NCBI GenBank assembly: GCA_002315385.1
Contig: DCHZ01000031.1
Location: 1-64,000 of the forward strand
Source: Firmicutes bacterium UBA1739
GTDB taxonomy: Bacteria > Bacillota > Clostridia > Peptostreptococcales > Anaerovoracaceae
Length of the DNA: 64,000 bases
Direction of reading: 5' to 3'
This document shows positions 23,972 through 32,218 of the stretch, piece after piece. Positions within the stretch are counted from its first letter, which is position 1; every line of letters starts with the position of its first letter. Position numbers and translations under genes: made by a program. The notes under the pieces are model-generated. The model searched no databases, was not told where the DNA came from, and saw only the letters and a program-made list of their open reading frames with translations.

Positions 23972-25159
23972 CTATCTGAGTACTGCCGGTTTATTCAGTT
24001 TTTCCGATATTTTTTCTGTTATCAGACACAATGCGGCTGTAATCATCATAACCGGCAGGGTATATCCCACCGGAAGTTCAAGATTCATCATAAGCCTGTA
24101 AATAATGAACCCCGCCAGCCACACCAGCATGTTTCTCATGCATATGCGCTCATTCCTTCTGTCTTTTTTCAGAATCAGAGTATTCGCTATCTGAATCGAT
24201 ACCATGGGAGCAAAAACCGAGCCTATGAAATACAGAAATCCCGTGATATCATCCATGGAAAACATCACAGCCGCCACAGTCCCTATCAAAGCCGACGCAA
24301 TTGCCGCTTTTTTCCCGTTGATTTTATCCCATACGGACACGGCGGAAATCCCCGCCGACACCGCATCAAGGTATGTTGTTGTTACTGTTGACAGAACAAT
24401 AATAAGAAGCCCCACTGTTCCCAGGCCCGCCTTCAGAAGAATTCCAGGTATATCAGACTCTCCCGTTATCATTGCGGCACCCATTCCGATCACATACATC
24501 CAGCAGCTCACAAGACCGTAAATCACAGCGCTCACACCGGAAGCTGCCGCCGGCTTCTCCGCTTTACTTGTATAATCACTTATCAGCGGGAGCCATGAAA
24601 GAGGCATGGCGGCGGCCAGCTCAACAGCAGCGCCGAAGGAAAGCGCTCCGGAAAGACCGACTCCCGCTTCGGATCCGTTCCGAAATATTATTACGCTCAT
24701 CATTACAGTCATCAGAAACAAAGCTGTCATAACAGCCGCATTCAGTTTTCCGAGACTGCCGATTCCGATTTTTATCCACAGCACGATCAGTGCACCTGTT
24801 ATTATGCACCAGAGCCATTTTCCCGTATTCATTATTTCTCCGGCTGCCATGGCACCGTCATATATCATTATAGAAGTCCAGCCCACCAGCTGAACAATAT
24901 TCATCAATGCGAAAAACTTTCCGCCCACAGCTCCGAAGCTCATTTTTGAGGATTCCATAGCGCTGAGTCTGTATTTTCCGCCTGTTATGCCCGCAACGAA
25001 CAGAAGCCCGCAGCCGATTAGATGCCCCGCCAGGATTGCCGCAACCGCTTTTGAAAATCCCATCGAAGCATAATATGTTCCGGTAATAATCTCCGCTATC
25101 GAAACTCCCGCTCCGAACCATATCAGTCCGTTTTCAGGCAAGGTTGTCCTTTTCTCCAT
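23972..25159 (-). CDS. cytX: Hydroxymethylpyrimidine transporter CytX (NCS1 family)
   Basis: Membrane permease of about 395 residues with 12 predicted helices, of the cytosine permease/NCS1 family. The N-terminus LPENGLIWFGAGVSIAEIITG and AMPLSWLPLISDYTS are typical of CytX, thought to import the thiamine precursor hydroxymethylpyrimidine. It is the last gene downstream of thiM-thiE-thiD, which supports this substrate. The ATG is preceded by AGGTGGG. The gap of about 190 bases after thiD holds only a 7-bp hairpin (TTCCGAA/TTCGGAA) and no second riboswitch. Confidence 0.9.
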   Translation of the reverse strand: MEKRTTLPENGLIWFGAGVSIAEIITGTYYASMGFSKAVAAILAGHLIGCGLLFVAGITGGKYRLSAMESSKMSFGAVGGKFFALMNIVQLVGWTSIMIYDGAMAAGEIMNTGKWLWCIITGALIVLWIKIGIGSLGKLNAAVMTALFLMTVMMSVIIFRNGSEAGVGLSGALSFGAAVELAAAMPLSWLPLISDYTSKAEKPAAASGVSAVIYGLVSCWMYVIGMGAAMITGESDIPGILLKAGLGTVGLLIIVLSTVTTTYLDAVSAGISAVSVWDKINGKKAAIASALIGTVAAVMFSMDDITGFLYFIGSVFAPMVSIQIANTLILKKDRRNERICMRNMLVWLAGFIIYRLMMNLELPVGYTLPVMMITAALCLITEKISEKLNKPAVLR

Positions 25160-25347
25160 TTTTCCCACCTGTTTATTTTACTTTCCGAACCTCTCCACCG
25201 ATTCGGAACTCTTTTTTTCATTCTTTTTCGTATGATGTATATTCGAGAGCATTCGTGCTCATAACCCGGCACGGCAATACCTTACTGTTAATTGAATTCA
25301 TCCCGATTAAGATAATAATCCTGTATTACCGGAGAGTTATCCGTATG

Positions 25348-26166
25348 CTATCTCCTGCTGTCATCCGGGGTCTGAGTATATTCATTATCAATGGCAAATC
25401 CATGGTCCAAAGGTCCGCAGCCTTTTCCCAGATCAAGTCCCGCAGCCAGAGCGCCGGAAATATACTTCTTGCTTCTTTCAACCGCCGTATCTATATCAAA
25501 TCCCTTTGCCAGATTCGAGGCAATTGCCGACGACAGAGTACAGCCGGTTCCGTGAGTATTGGGATTGTCTATTCTTTCCCCTCTGAACCTGACGAACTCA
25601 CCGTTTCTGCAAAGCAGATCATTTGCATCACTGACACTGTGCCCGCCTTTTATCAGAACCGCGCAGTCGTATCTGTCAGCTATTTCCATTCCCGCCCGCT
25701 TCATTTCTTCCTCAGAAAATATTCCGAAACCTGCCAGAACCTCTGCTTCCGGAATATTGGGAGTAATTAACGATGCCAGAGGAAACATCTCTTTTTTCAG
25801 GATTTCCACCGCATCCTCTTCAATAAGCCTCGCTCCGCTGGTGGCCACCATTACAGGATCCACCACAATATTTTCAGGCCCGTACTCCCTGAGTTTTTCG
25901 GCTATAACCCGAATCAGATTTTTTTCGGACACCATCCCTATTTTTACGGCATCGGGAAAGATGTCGGCAAAAACGCAATCCAGCTGCTTTTTCATAAACT
26001 CCGGATTGGCATTCATTATCGCCTCTACTCCGGTGGTATTCTGAGCGGTAAGAGCCGTAACTGCACTCATGGCAAACACTCCGTTTGCCAGCATAGTCTT
26101 AATATCAGCCTGTATGCCCGCACCCCCTCCGGAATCACTTCCGGCTATCGTTAATACTGTTTTCAT
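25348..26166 (-). CDS. thiD: Hydroxymethylpyrimidine (phosphomethylpyrimidine) kinase ThiD
   Basis: Phosphorylates HMP and HMP-P to HMP-PP for thiamine synthesis. The protein begins MKTVLTIAGSDSGGGAGIQAD, the family signature, and ends with the ribokinase-fold anion hole NTHGTGCTLSSAIASNLAKG. The start at 26166 is chosen because AAAGGAGG lies 6 bases upstream; it lies within the 3' end of thiE (31-base overlap). Length 272 is normal. Confidence 0.96.
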   Translation of the reverse strand: MKTVLTIAGSDSGGGAGIQADIKTMLANGVFAMSAVTALTAQNTTGVEAIMNANPEFMKKQLDCVFADIFPDAVKIGMVSEKNLIRVIAEKLREYGPENIVVDPVMVATSGARLIEEDAVEILKKEMFPLASLITPNIPEAEVLAGFGIFSEEEMKRAGMEIADRYDCAVLIKGGHSVSDANDLLCRNGEFVRFRGERIDNPNTHGTGCTLSSAIASNLAKGFDIDTAVERSKKYISGALAAGLDLGKGCGPLDHGFAIDNEYTQTPDDSRR

Positions 26167-26821
26167 AATTCCTCCTTTCATACTGTTTTTTACCCTTCAC
26201 AACGCAGTTTTTCAATCTTCCGGCAGCCTCAACTGTATCTTCGGCCCCGTAAACGGCACTGATTACCGCGATTCCGTCAATACCTGTATTCTTCAGTAAT
26301 TCTACGTTTTCCTCATTAATACCGCCGATGGCCACCACAGGAATATCAACTATATCGCATATATTATTTAAATCTTCAATACTGACCATTTTTGCATCGG
26401 ATTTTGAATCTGTCGGAAACATTGCTCCCACGCCCAGATAATCCGCCCCCCGGCTTTCCGCCAGAAGTGCCTCATCCGGAGTCTGCACCGAAACACCGAT
26501 AATAATATCTTCTCCTAAAAGCTTTCTGACTTTTTCCGCATCCATATCATCCTGCCCCACATGAACTCCGTCAGCACCGGCAGCTTCAGCCACATGAACT
26601 GCATCGTTGATAATAAGCGGAACTCTGTAGCTTTCGCACAACTGCTTTAACTCCACAGCTTCCTTTATAAAGCTTTCTTCATCAAGATTCTTTTCCCGCA
26701 GCTGGATTACCGAAGCTCCGCCCCGCAGGCTTTCCTCCACCATTTCTTTCAGACTTCTGCCTCTCAGGTGATGCCTGTCCGTAACTGCATAAAGTGAATA
26801 ATCTATACTATCTGATTTCAT
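26135..26821 (-). CDS. thiE: Thiamine-phosphate synthase ThiE
   Basis: Joins HMP-PP and HET-P to thiamine phosphate. Signatures: YAVTDRHHLRGRSL, GGASVIQLREKN (substrate pocket), ADGVHVGQDDM, GVSVQTPDEA and VPVVAIGGI. At 228 residues it is slightly longer than usual because the frame runs on into thiD, ending NYENSINDSRK. It overlaps thiM by 14 bases; the operon is tightly packed. Confidence 0.96.
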   Translation of the reverse strand: MKSDSIDYSLYAVTDRHHLRGRSLKEMVEESLRGGASVIQLREKNLDEESFIKEAVELKQLCESYRVPLIINDAVHVAEAAGADGVHVGQDDMDAEKVRKLLGEDIIIGVSVQTPDEALLAESRGADYLGVGAMFPTDSKSDAKMVSIEDLNNICDIVDIPVVAIGGINEENVELLKNTGIDGIAVISAVYGAEDTVEAAGRLKNCVVKGKKQYERRNYENSINDSRK

Positions 26822-27629
26822 ACTTCGCTCCCTTTCTCAAATCATCGGGCTTCATATTGAATATCGCATCAATAATCCGGTTTCCGTATGTTGAATTTCC
26901 GTCTCCGGGTTTCATGTTACCGACAGCGATTTCACCGGCTATTCCCATTGTGCATACGGCTGCGGCTGCGGCTTCAGTCTGATTTTCCGGATTTGCCGCC
27001 AGAAAAGCTGTCAGGACCGCCGAAAGCTGACAGCCGGTTCCGGTTACATGAGACATTTCAGGTCTGCCGTTGCGGATTACATAACAGCTTCCGCCGTCAC
27101 TCACCAGATCAATTGCCCCGCTTATTATTGTAATAACATCATTTTCCAGCGAAAACTTTTTCGCAAAGGGGATATAAGACTCCAGGTTTTTCTCTGTAAC
27201 CGCATCGGCGATTGAAGCCTCCACGCCCTTTGTTTCTCCGCTCCCTGTTGCCAGAGTTCTGATTTCCGAAGCATTTCCCCTGACCGCGCTTAGCTTCAGC
27301 TCCCGCATAAGGGTTAGAGCGGTTTCCGTTCTGATTCCCGATGCCCCGGCCCCCACCGGATCTAAAACTATGGTATGTCCGAGTTCTCCGGCCGCCCGGC
27401 CCGCTCTCATCATAGCTTCAATTGTCATTTTATTCAAAGTTCCTGTGTTTATGCAAAGTCCATCGGAAATCCCGGTAATTTCCGCGACTTCCTCCGGTTC
27501 ATCTGCCATAACCGGGCTCCCTCCGCAGGCCAGAACCGCATTTGCCACATCATGTACAGTCACATAATTGGTAATATTGTGAATAAGCGGTTTTTTCCGT
27601 CTGACGTTTTCCATACATTCTCCAATCAT
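26808..27629 (-). CDS. thiM: Hydroxyethylthiazole kinase ThiM
   Basis: Salvage kinase that phosphorylates the thiazole precursor HET. Signatures: RRKKPLIHNITNYVTVHDVANA, LDPVGAGAS and SHVTGTGCQLSAVLTAF. First gene after the TPP riboswitch; AGAGGTGGG precedes the ATG. Together with ThiD, ThiE and CytX this forms a salvage-only route; no thiC, thiG or thiH occurs in the window. Confidence 0.96.
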   Translation of the reverse strand: MIGECMENVRRKKPLIHNITNYVTVHDVANAVLACGGSPVMADEPEEVAEITGISDGLCINTGTLNKMTIEAMMRAGRAAGELGHTIVLDPVGAGASGIRTETALTLMRELKLSAVRGNASEIRTLATGSGETKGVEASIADAVTEKNLESYIPFAKKFSLENDVITIISGAIDLVSDGGSCYVIRNGRPEMSHVTGTGCQLSAVLTAFLAANPENQTEAAAAAVCTMGIAGEIAVGNMKPGDGNSTYGNRIIDAIFNMKPDDLRKGAKYEIR

Positions 27630-27648
27630 TTTCCCACCTCTTTTTCTG

Positions 27649-27684
27649 ATAAAAATAACGGACTACCTTCGCAAAGATAATCCG
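27649..27684 (-). terminator. TPP-riboswitch terminator before thiM
   Basis: Minus strand: an 11-bp stem (CGGATTATCTT with AAGGTAGTCCG, two G-U pairs, TGCG loop) followed by TTATTTTTAT. Lying between the riboswitch and thiM, it is the expected expression platform. Confidence 0.85.
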
Positions 27685-27712
27685 CATCTGTCTGTTCAAA
27701 AACATCTGAAAT

Positions 27713-27802
27713 ATTTCCCTACGTTGGCATTATCCAAATCAGGTTACGGGTCAAAGCACAATAGCTTACTCTCAGCCTGCTTGATGCAAGCTCCCCCTGT
27801 AA
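27713..27802 (-). promoter_or_regulatory. TPP riboswitch (THI element)
   Basis: Minus strand contains the conserved blocks GGGGGAGC, CTGAGA (complement of 27770-27775), ACCTGAT, then TGGATAATGCCAACGTAGGGA. It precedes thiM-thiE-thiD-cytX and is followed by a terminator, so high TPP should stop transcription. Confidence 0.97.
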
Positions 27803-27812
27803 TCTTTCAACC

Positions 27813-27841
27813 ATATTATCATCAGAAAAAGTGGTTGTCAA
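27813..27841 (-). promoter_or_regulatory. Promoter of the TPP-riboswitch operon
   Basis: Minus-strand -35 TTGACA (perfect), 17-base spacer, -10 TAATAT, just upstream of the riboswitch. Confidence 0.75.
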
Positions 27842-27994
27842 TAAATAAAGTTCATTTGACATTGTATATGATTTTATCAGTATTCATCAGACAGTTCTAA
27901 GATAAGGCAATCCACCACTCAACATCTTTCGAGGTGTTTTTTTATTAAATATAATAACAACATATTCTTTCATAATTTTATTCGTCAATATTAA

Positions 27995-28032
27995 AATAAA
28001 GATTTCTGCGGTATGCCGCAAAAATCTTTATT
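27995..28032 (-). terminator. Terminator of the SLC1 symporter gene
   Basis: A 17-bp stem (one G-U pair on the minus strand) with a 4-base loop, arms AATAAAGATTT plus GC-rich tip, followed by TTAATATT on the minus strand. The region 27842-27994 between it and the TPP promoter holds nothing recognised. Confidence 0.8.
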
Positions 28033-28125
28033 CTAAATTTCTTATTCTGTTTTAACTTCAATCCGTATCAGCCAATCCGGTCTTCTGTTTTAGTAATTAA
28101 TGACTCTCCGCCGGTATCACGTTTC

Positions 28126-29706
28126 TTATTTTCTCAGAATATTTTTATCCACAAGATTTGCGGAATCCCCCGCCAGCAATAAAACACACTGTCCGGAAAT
28201 AATATTTGTGGCGGTATGTAAAAAGTCCAGAATTACATTGAGTGCCAGGATCATTGCCAGATATTCCGAAGGAAGACCCAGCTGCATGAAAAGGACGGTG
28301 AAAGCGGATGTCGAGCCTCCCGGCACCGCGGGAGAAGCTATACTGAGAATTACAGATACCAGCCATGCCACGAACAGCCATGCAACAGAAATCTGCATTC
28401 CCGAAAATTCCGCCACACTCAGGGCTCCGCATAGTAATACTATTCCCACCCCCGGCATATACACGACCTGTCCGAGAGCCACACCGAAATTTGTCAGCTT
28501 TTTGTCAATACCAAGCTCTTCAATACAGCATTTCATATTGTACGGAAATGCCGCTGCAGAGGACGAGGTTGTAAGTGCTATCATAAAAGAAGAAACTGTC
28601 TTTCTGCACAGCTTTGTCGGAGGCAGCCTGAATCTGATGCATACAACCGCTACACTTACAATAATAATAAAAATACATGCAACTATGCTCATCAGGAAAA
28701 ATTTACCGTAAGCCGCAATCTGTGCAAACTCACTTTCCGCGATTATTTTCACAAGACTTCCGAAAATGAACAGATAAAGCAGCTTACATATTATCCTCAT
28801 AACCTCTATAACCGCATAATTTGCCTGTTCAAGAACCGATGCCAGATTATTTACCTTTTCACTCAGACCAATCATTGCCACACCGAAAATAATTGCAATA
28901 AACAGAATCTGGAGTGTATTGCCCGCAGAAAATGCGTTTACCACATTGTCCGGAACAATATCAAATACTATTTCAACTATATCATTTACTCCGTTTCCGG
29001 TTTTCCCACTTCCGAAAGAAAGCCTGAAAAACGGCAGTATTACAGCCGCTGCGGCCGCAATCAGAACAGACACCGATACGAAATAATACAGACTTACCTT
29101 TCTTCCTATAGACTGAAAAGTTTCCGCATCACCCATGGAAAAAATTCCCCACACCACAGAGAAAAATATCAGGGGTCCCGCCACGGCATTCAGCAGTCCC
29201 AGGAATGTGCTCAGTGCCGGTTCAAGAAATGTATACAGAATAACCGAATTCACTTTGTCAGGTATCAGATGAATCAGAAATCCTGCCAGAACTCCTGCGC
29301 CAATCGTAATCAGAAGCTGAAGCCAGTCCGGAAATTTCAGGTTTTCGATGCTGAAATCTACTGTATTTTTACCGTTTGAATACTTCCATATCGGGCGCAG
29401 TCCCATTCCCGAAAAAGCCGCTCTCATCAGAACACCGTATTCATCGTCCTCAGGCTCTGCAAAGGGATCCAGTGATTCTCCTTCGACGATCAGCCTTATT
29501 CTTGATTTCCCCAGAGTTTTTCCGCACTTATACTCGAACCGGCAGTCCTCTCCGAATACGGCCTTATACTTCATCAGAGCTTCTTCAATCCTGAGCCTCA
29601 GTTTAATAAGCTCCTTCCTGTCATGTTTTTTTGCACTCAGATAATTATCAATTGCTTCCAATGCCTCATCAATATTATTATTTGTCATTTGTATTTTCAT
29701 CAGCAT
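28126..29706 (-). CDS. Dicarboxylate/amino acid:cation symporter (SLC1 family) with an N-terminal soluble domain
   Basis: A 526-residue protein. Residues from about 125 form an SLC1/GltP-like carrier with eight helices and re-entrant loops: LLNAVAGPLIFFSVVWGIFSM, FMIALTTSSSAAAFPYNM (the Ser-rich HP1 tip), VYMPGVGIVL and PAVPGGSTSAFTVLF (HP2 region). Such carriers take up glutamate, aspartate, serine or dicarboxylates with Na+ or H+. The first about 120 residues are soluble (LIKLRLRIEEALMKYK, SRIRLIVEGESLDPF) and look like a degenerate GHKL/anti-sigma ATPase-type domain; its role is unknown. GGAG lies 5 bases before the ATG. Confidence 0.87.
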   Translation of the reverse strand: MLMKIQMTNNNIDEALEAIDNYLSAKKHDRKELIKLRLRIEEALMKYKAVFGEDCRFEYKCGKTLGKSRIRLIVEGESLDPFAEPEDDEYGVLMRAAFSGMGLRPIWKYSNGKNTVDFSIENLKFPDWLQLLITIGAGVLAGFLIHLIPDKVNSVILYTFLEPALSTFLGLLNAVAGPLIFFSVVWGIFSMGDAETFQSIGRKVSLYYFVSVSVLIAAAAAVILPFFRLSFGSGKTGNGVNDIVEIVFDIVPDNVVNAFSAGNTLQILFIAIIFGVAMIGLSEKVNNLASVLEQANYAVIEVMRIICKLLYLFIFGSLVKIIAESEFAQIAAYGKFFLMSIVACIFIIIVSVAVVCIRFRLPPTKLCRKTVSSFMIALTTSSSAAAFPYNMKCCIEELGIDKKLTNFGVALGQVVYMPGVGIVLLCGALSVAEFSGMQISVAWLFVAWLVSVILSIASPAVPGGSTSAFTVLFMQLGLPSEYLAMILALNVILDFLHTATNIISGQCVLLLAGDSANLVDKNILRK

Positions 29707-29760
29707 TTATCTCCATAATTTCCGTTTCAAAATCTGCCTGAACTGCTATGAATATGAGTT

Positions 29761-30117
29761 CTATTGATTTAATTCCATATTCAGACTATCATAAATTTCT
29801 CTGATTGTATCCTCGTCAAATCTCAGATATGCCAGGCGACTCAGAATTCTCCTCAGTTCCTTTGGAGTAAGCTCCCCGCTGCCGCGCATCATACTCACCT
29901 GACTCAAAGCCTTTTCTTTCTCTGACGGAAGTTCTGTTTCCGACAGCAGACCGTAGGCATCTTCAATTTCAATATCAGATGCACCTGTCTTTTTCAGTAT
30001 TTCTTTAATTTTTGCCGATGACAGGCCCTTCTCTTCACTTTCTTCTATAATATTCGCACAATAGCGTATCCTGAGTGTCTCTGAGGCCGCCAGATAATCG
30101 TCTCTTACTCTGCTCAT
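29761..30117 (-). CDS. Small helical protein, weakly RecX-like
   Basis: A 118-residue, charged, all-helical protein. Its end (LRRILSRLAYLRFDEDTIREIYDSL) resembles a RecX-type helical repeat, but only one such unit is clear and the link is tentative. It begins inside the stop codon of the DMT carrier gene (ATGA overlap), so it is translationally coupled to it. No function can be given. Confidence 0.6.
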   Translation of the reverse strand: MSRVRDDYLAASETLRIRYCANIIEESEEKGLSSAKIKEILKKTGASDIEIEDAYGLLSETELPSEKEKALSQVSMMRGSGELTPKELRRILSRLAYLRFDEDTIREIYDSLNMELNQ

Positions 30118-31046
30118 AGCTTTCCCTCTTTTCGCTTAGTATTCTTCCGTCCCGAGTAATTAGTTCCGAAAACAGCAGCCAGAATAATTACCGAGCAAAT
30201 AACCTGCATTACCGATAATTCTTCCCGAAGAATCAGTGCTCCCGTCGTAAGAGTGATAACCGTCCCCGCACAGCCGAAAATACTCACCTTTACCGCTTCC
30301 AGATATCGTGTTGTATAGGAATTCAGCAGCGTGGATACCATTGTGCAGCCTATTCCCAGATATAATACCGCCGCCATGAATCCCGGCTCCTTTATCAGAG
30401 AAAAGGTATTCGCCAGAGTTCCGGTCAGTCCGCCGGAAATCAGAACCGCAATTGTGTATACCGTGAATCCCAGTCCGCATGAGACAAAGCTTATTTCCAC
30501 CGGAGTATACTCATTCCTGAGCCTTCGTATGGCAACTATATTCGCCGACATGGATAATGCCGACAAAAGGATAAGGACGCAGCCCTTAATACTCACACTT
30601 TCTATTCCGCCTTTTCCGTAAACCGAAATGAAAGCCGCGGCAACAATTGCCGACAGTACGCATATTCTTTGAATCACTCCGGTTTTTTCTTTAATGAGCA
30701 GCTCCGCCAGAATTAATGTCAGGGCAGGCTGTGCAGCCATAATTATTCCCGCCTCGACAGAGGAAGCGTATTGAAGTCCCAGAAACTGAAATCCGAAAAA
30801 TCCCACTGCATAAAGCACCGCCGGTACCAGCAGCGGCGCTGTTTTTTTATTCTTTAAATCAATTTTTACGGCTTTAAATGCAATAAGGAGTAATGCAAAA
30901 ATAAAGGCTATCATAAATCTGAAAAACAAAGCATCCAGAACACTGCCGTACATCATGGAAATTTTTGCCCCCAGATATGAACAGCCTGTTATCGCCGTAC
31001 ATATTATCGCCGCCGAATAAACTTTTATTCCGGTATTACCGTCCAT
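30114..31046 (-). CDS. DMT superfamily (EamA) transporter
   Basis: Ten-helix drug/metabolite transporter of 310 residues made of two EamA repeats (about 5-140 and 155-295). YGSVLDALFFRFMIAF and GLQYASSVEAGIIMAAQPALTLILAELLIKEK are typical of the first repeat, ALILREELSVMQVICSVIILAAV of the second. It likely exports an amino acid or other metabolite. It overlaps both neighbours (Sfp-type transferase upstream by 22 bases, small helical protein downstream by 4). Confidence 0.88.
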   Translation of the reverse strand: MDGNTGIKVYSAAIICTAITGCSYLGAKISMMYGSVLDALFFRFMIAFIFALLLIAFKAVKIDLKNKKTAPLLVPAVLYAVGFFGFQFLGLQYASSVEAGIIMAAQPALTLILAELLIKEKTGVIQRICVLSAIVAAAFISVYGKGGIESVSIKGCVLILLSALSMSANIVAIRRLRNEYTPVEISFVSCGLGFTVYTIAVLISGGLTGTLANTFSLIKEPGFMAAVLYLGIGCTMVSTLLNSYTTRYLEAVKVSIFGCAGTVITLTTGALILREELSVMQVICSVIILAAVFGTNYSGRKNTKRKEGKL

Positions 31047-31618
31047 ACAAAATCTCCCTCTCCTCCTGCGCAGGCAAAATAGCCTTCCGGAATCATCTCC
31101 CCGGTTATTCTGACTCCTTTTATTTCACCCGCAAATTCCCCGTTTATTATGGTGGGAATTTTTTTTATTCCGTAGGAAAGACCTCTGCCTTCCCATTTTG
31201 CAAAAGCTTCTTTTCGACACCATATCATAAAAAAAGAGTTTTCACCCTCAAGTCTCACTTTTTCATTTTCTTCTTCTGTGAAAAAACGCTGCGATATCTT
31301 TTCCGTCTGTACTTTTCTTCCGCTTTCCTCCGCATCTATTCCGAGAGGCATACCGGAAATCCCGCAGATAACCATATTCTTTGTATGGGTTACCGAAACA
31401 AAAATATCATCTCTGTCGGTAACAGGCTTTCCGTTATCATCCTTGAATACATTTATCTGCTTACCCGGATACAACCGGCGCAGCGAATCCTTCAGAAAAT
31501 GTATGCCGGCAGATTCAGATTCCTCACATTCACTCGTAATTCGAGTTGTCATTCCGCCTTTCCGTCTGCCGTTTTTCTCAGCATCGACATCAAAACAATA
31601 CTTATACAAATATATCAT
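31025..31618 (-). CDS. 4'-phosphopantetheinyl transferase superfamily protein (Sfp-like)
   Basis: Transfers the phosphopantetheine arm of CoA to a carrier-protein serine. The 197-residue protein has GIDAEESGRKV (metal Asp), RFFTEEENEKV and FFMIWCRKEAFAKWEGRGL (W-KEA motif). No NRPS, PKS or ACP gene is nearby, so the target carrier is unknown; fatty-acid ACP is possible. It lies 12 bases downstream of yerC and overlaps the DMT carrier gene. Confidence 0.9.
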   Translation of the reverse strand: MIYLYKYCFDVDAEKNGRRKGGMTTRITSECEESESAGIHFLKDSLRRLYPGKQINVFKDDNGKPVTDRDDIFVSVTHTKNMVICGISGMPLGIDAEESGRKVQTEKISQRFFTEEENEKVRLEGENSFFMIWCRKEAFAKWEGRGLSYGIKKIPTIINGEFAGEIKGVRITGEMIPEGYFACAGGEGDFVWTVIPE

Positions 31619-31630
31619 ATTATTTTTCTG

Positions 31631-31924
31631 TTATTTCCTCATTTTTTCAAGAATCAGCTTATAACCGTCTGCCCCATATACCAGGCACTTGTTAATTCTG
31701 CTGATAGTCGCGGTACTTGCTCCCGTCAGCTTTTCGATTTCACTGTATGTCCTGCCTTCATCCAGCATTAATGCCACCTGGAATCTTTGAGAAAGAGACT
31801 GAATTTCCTTTATAGTACACAGATCCTCAAACAAACGATAGCATTCTTCTTTTGTTTCCAGCTTTAACACCGCATCAAACAGGTGTTCAACCTCTTCCGA
31901 TTCAAATTTTGACTTATATGACAT
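31631..31924 (-). CDS. YerC/YecD family TrpR-related DNA-binding protein
   Basis: A 97-residue protein of the TrpR-like family. The helix-turn-helix is GRTYSEIEKLTGASTATISRINKCL. KEIQSLSQRFQVALMLDEG is the family core. The ATG at 31924 is chosen because GAGAGG lies 8 bases upstream; a longer frame from 31939 lacks such a site. It is the first gene of a unit with the Sfp-type and DMT genes. Two palindromes at its promoter suggest autoregulation. Confidence 0.92.
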   Translation of the reverse strand: MSYKSKFESEEVEHLFDAVLKLETKEECYRLFEDLCTIKEIQSLSQRFQVALMLDEGRTYSEIEKLTGASTATISRINKCLVYGADGYKLILEKMRK

Positions 31925-31941
31925 AATACATCCTCTCATCT

Positions 31942-31973
31942 CTTTAGCACTCTAAAGTATAATAGCATTATAC
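31942..31973 (-). promoter_or_regulatory. Two adjacent palindromes at the yerC-like promoter (candidate operators)
   Basis: CTTTAG/CTAAAG with a 4-base centre (31942-31957) abuts GTATAAT/ATTATAC with a 3-base centre (31957-31973). The second overlaps the -10. Because the gene encodes a TrpR-like DNA-binding protein, self-repression is the simplest reading. Confidence 0.6.
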
Positions 31974-31996
31974 AATTTTTCACTTGCGATAGTCAA
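31967..31996 (-). promoter_or_regulatory. Sigma-A promoter of the yerC-like unit
   Basis: Minus-strand -35 TTGACT, 18-base spacer, perfect -10 TATAAT, about 45 bases before the start codon. Confidence 0.83.
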
Positions 31997-32095
31997 CTTC
32001 ATAGCCGAAACTTACCGCATCAAAAAAGAAAAGTATTTTCTCATAATTTTAAACCGCACTCTGCCTCTATTCCTTTTCATTTTTTATAAAATATA

Positions 32096-32124
32096 TTGAT
32101 AAACCGTATCAATTTTTATATAAT
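32096..32124 (+). promoter_or_regulatory. Sigma-A promoter of pyc with a palindrome over the -35
   Basis: -35 TTGATA, 17-base spacer, perfect -10 TATAAT. The -35 is the left arm of TTGATA-AACCG-TATCAA (32096-32112), a candidate operator. The leader to the ATG is about 90 bases. Confidence 0.82.
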
Positions 32125-32218
32125 AAAATGATTAAATATAATTATTGTTCTGAAAATAGATAATTATTTCTAAAATATCAGAAAATAAATCAAATATTTT
32201 ACAGATAGGAGAGTAACT

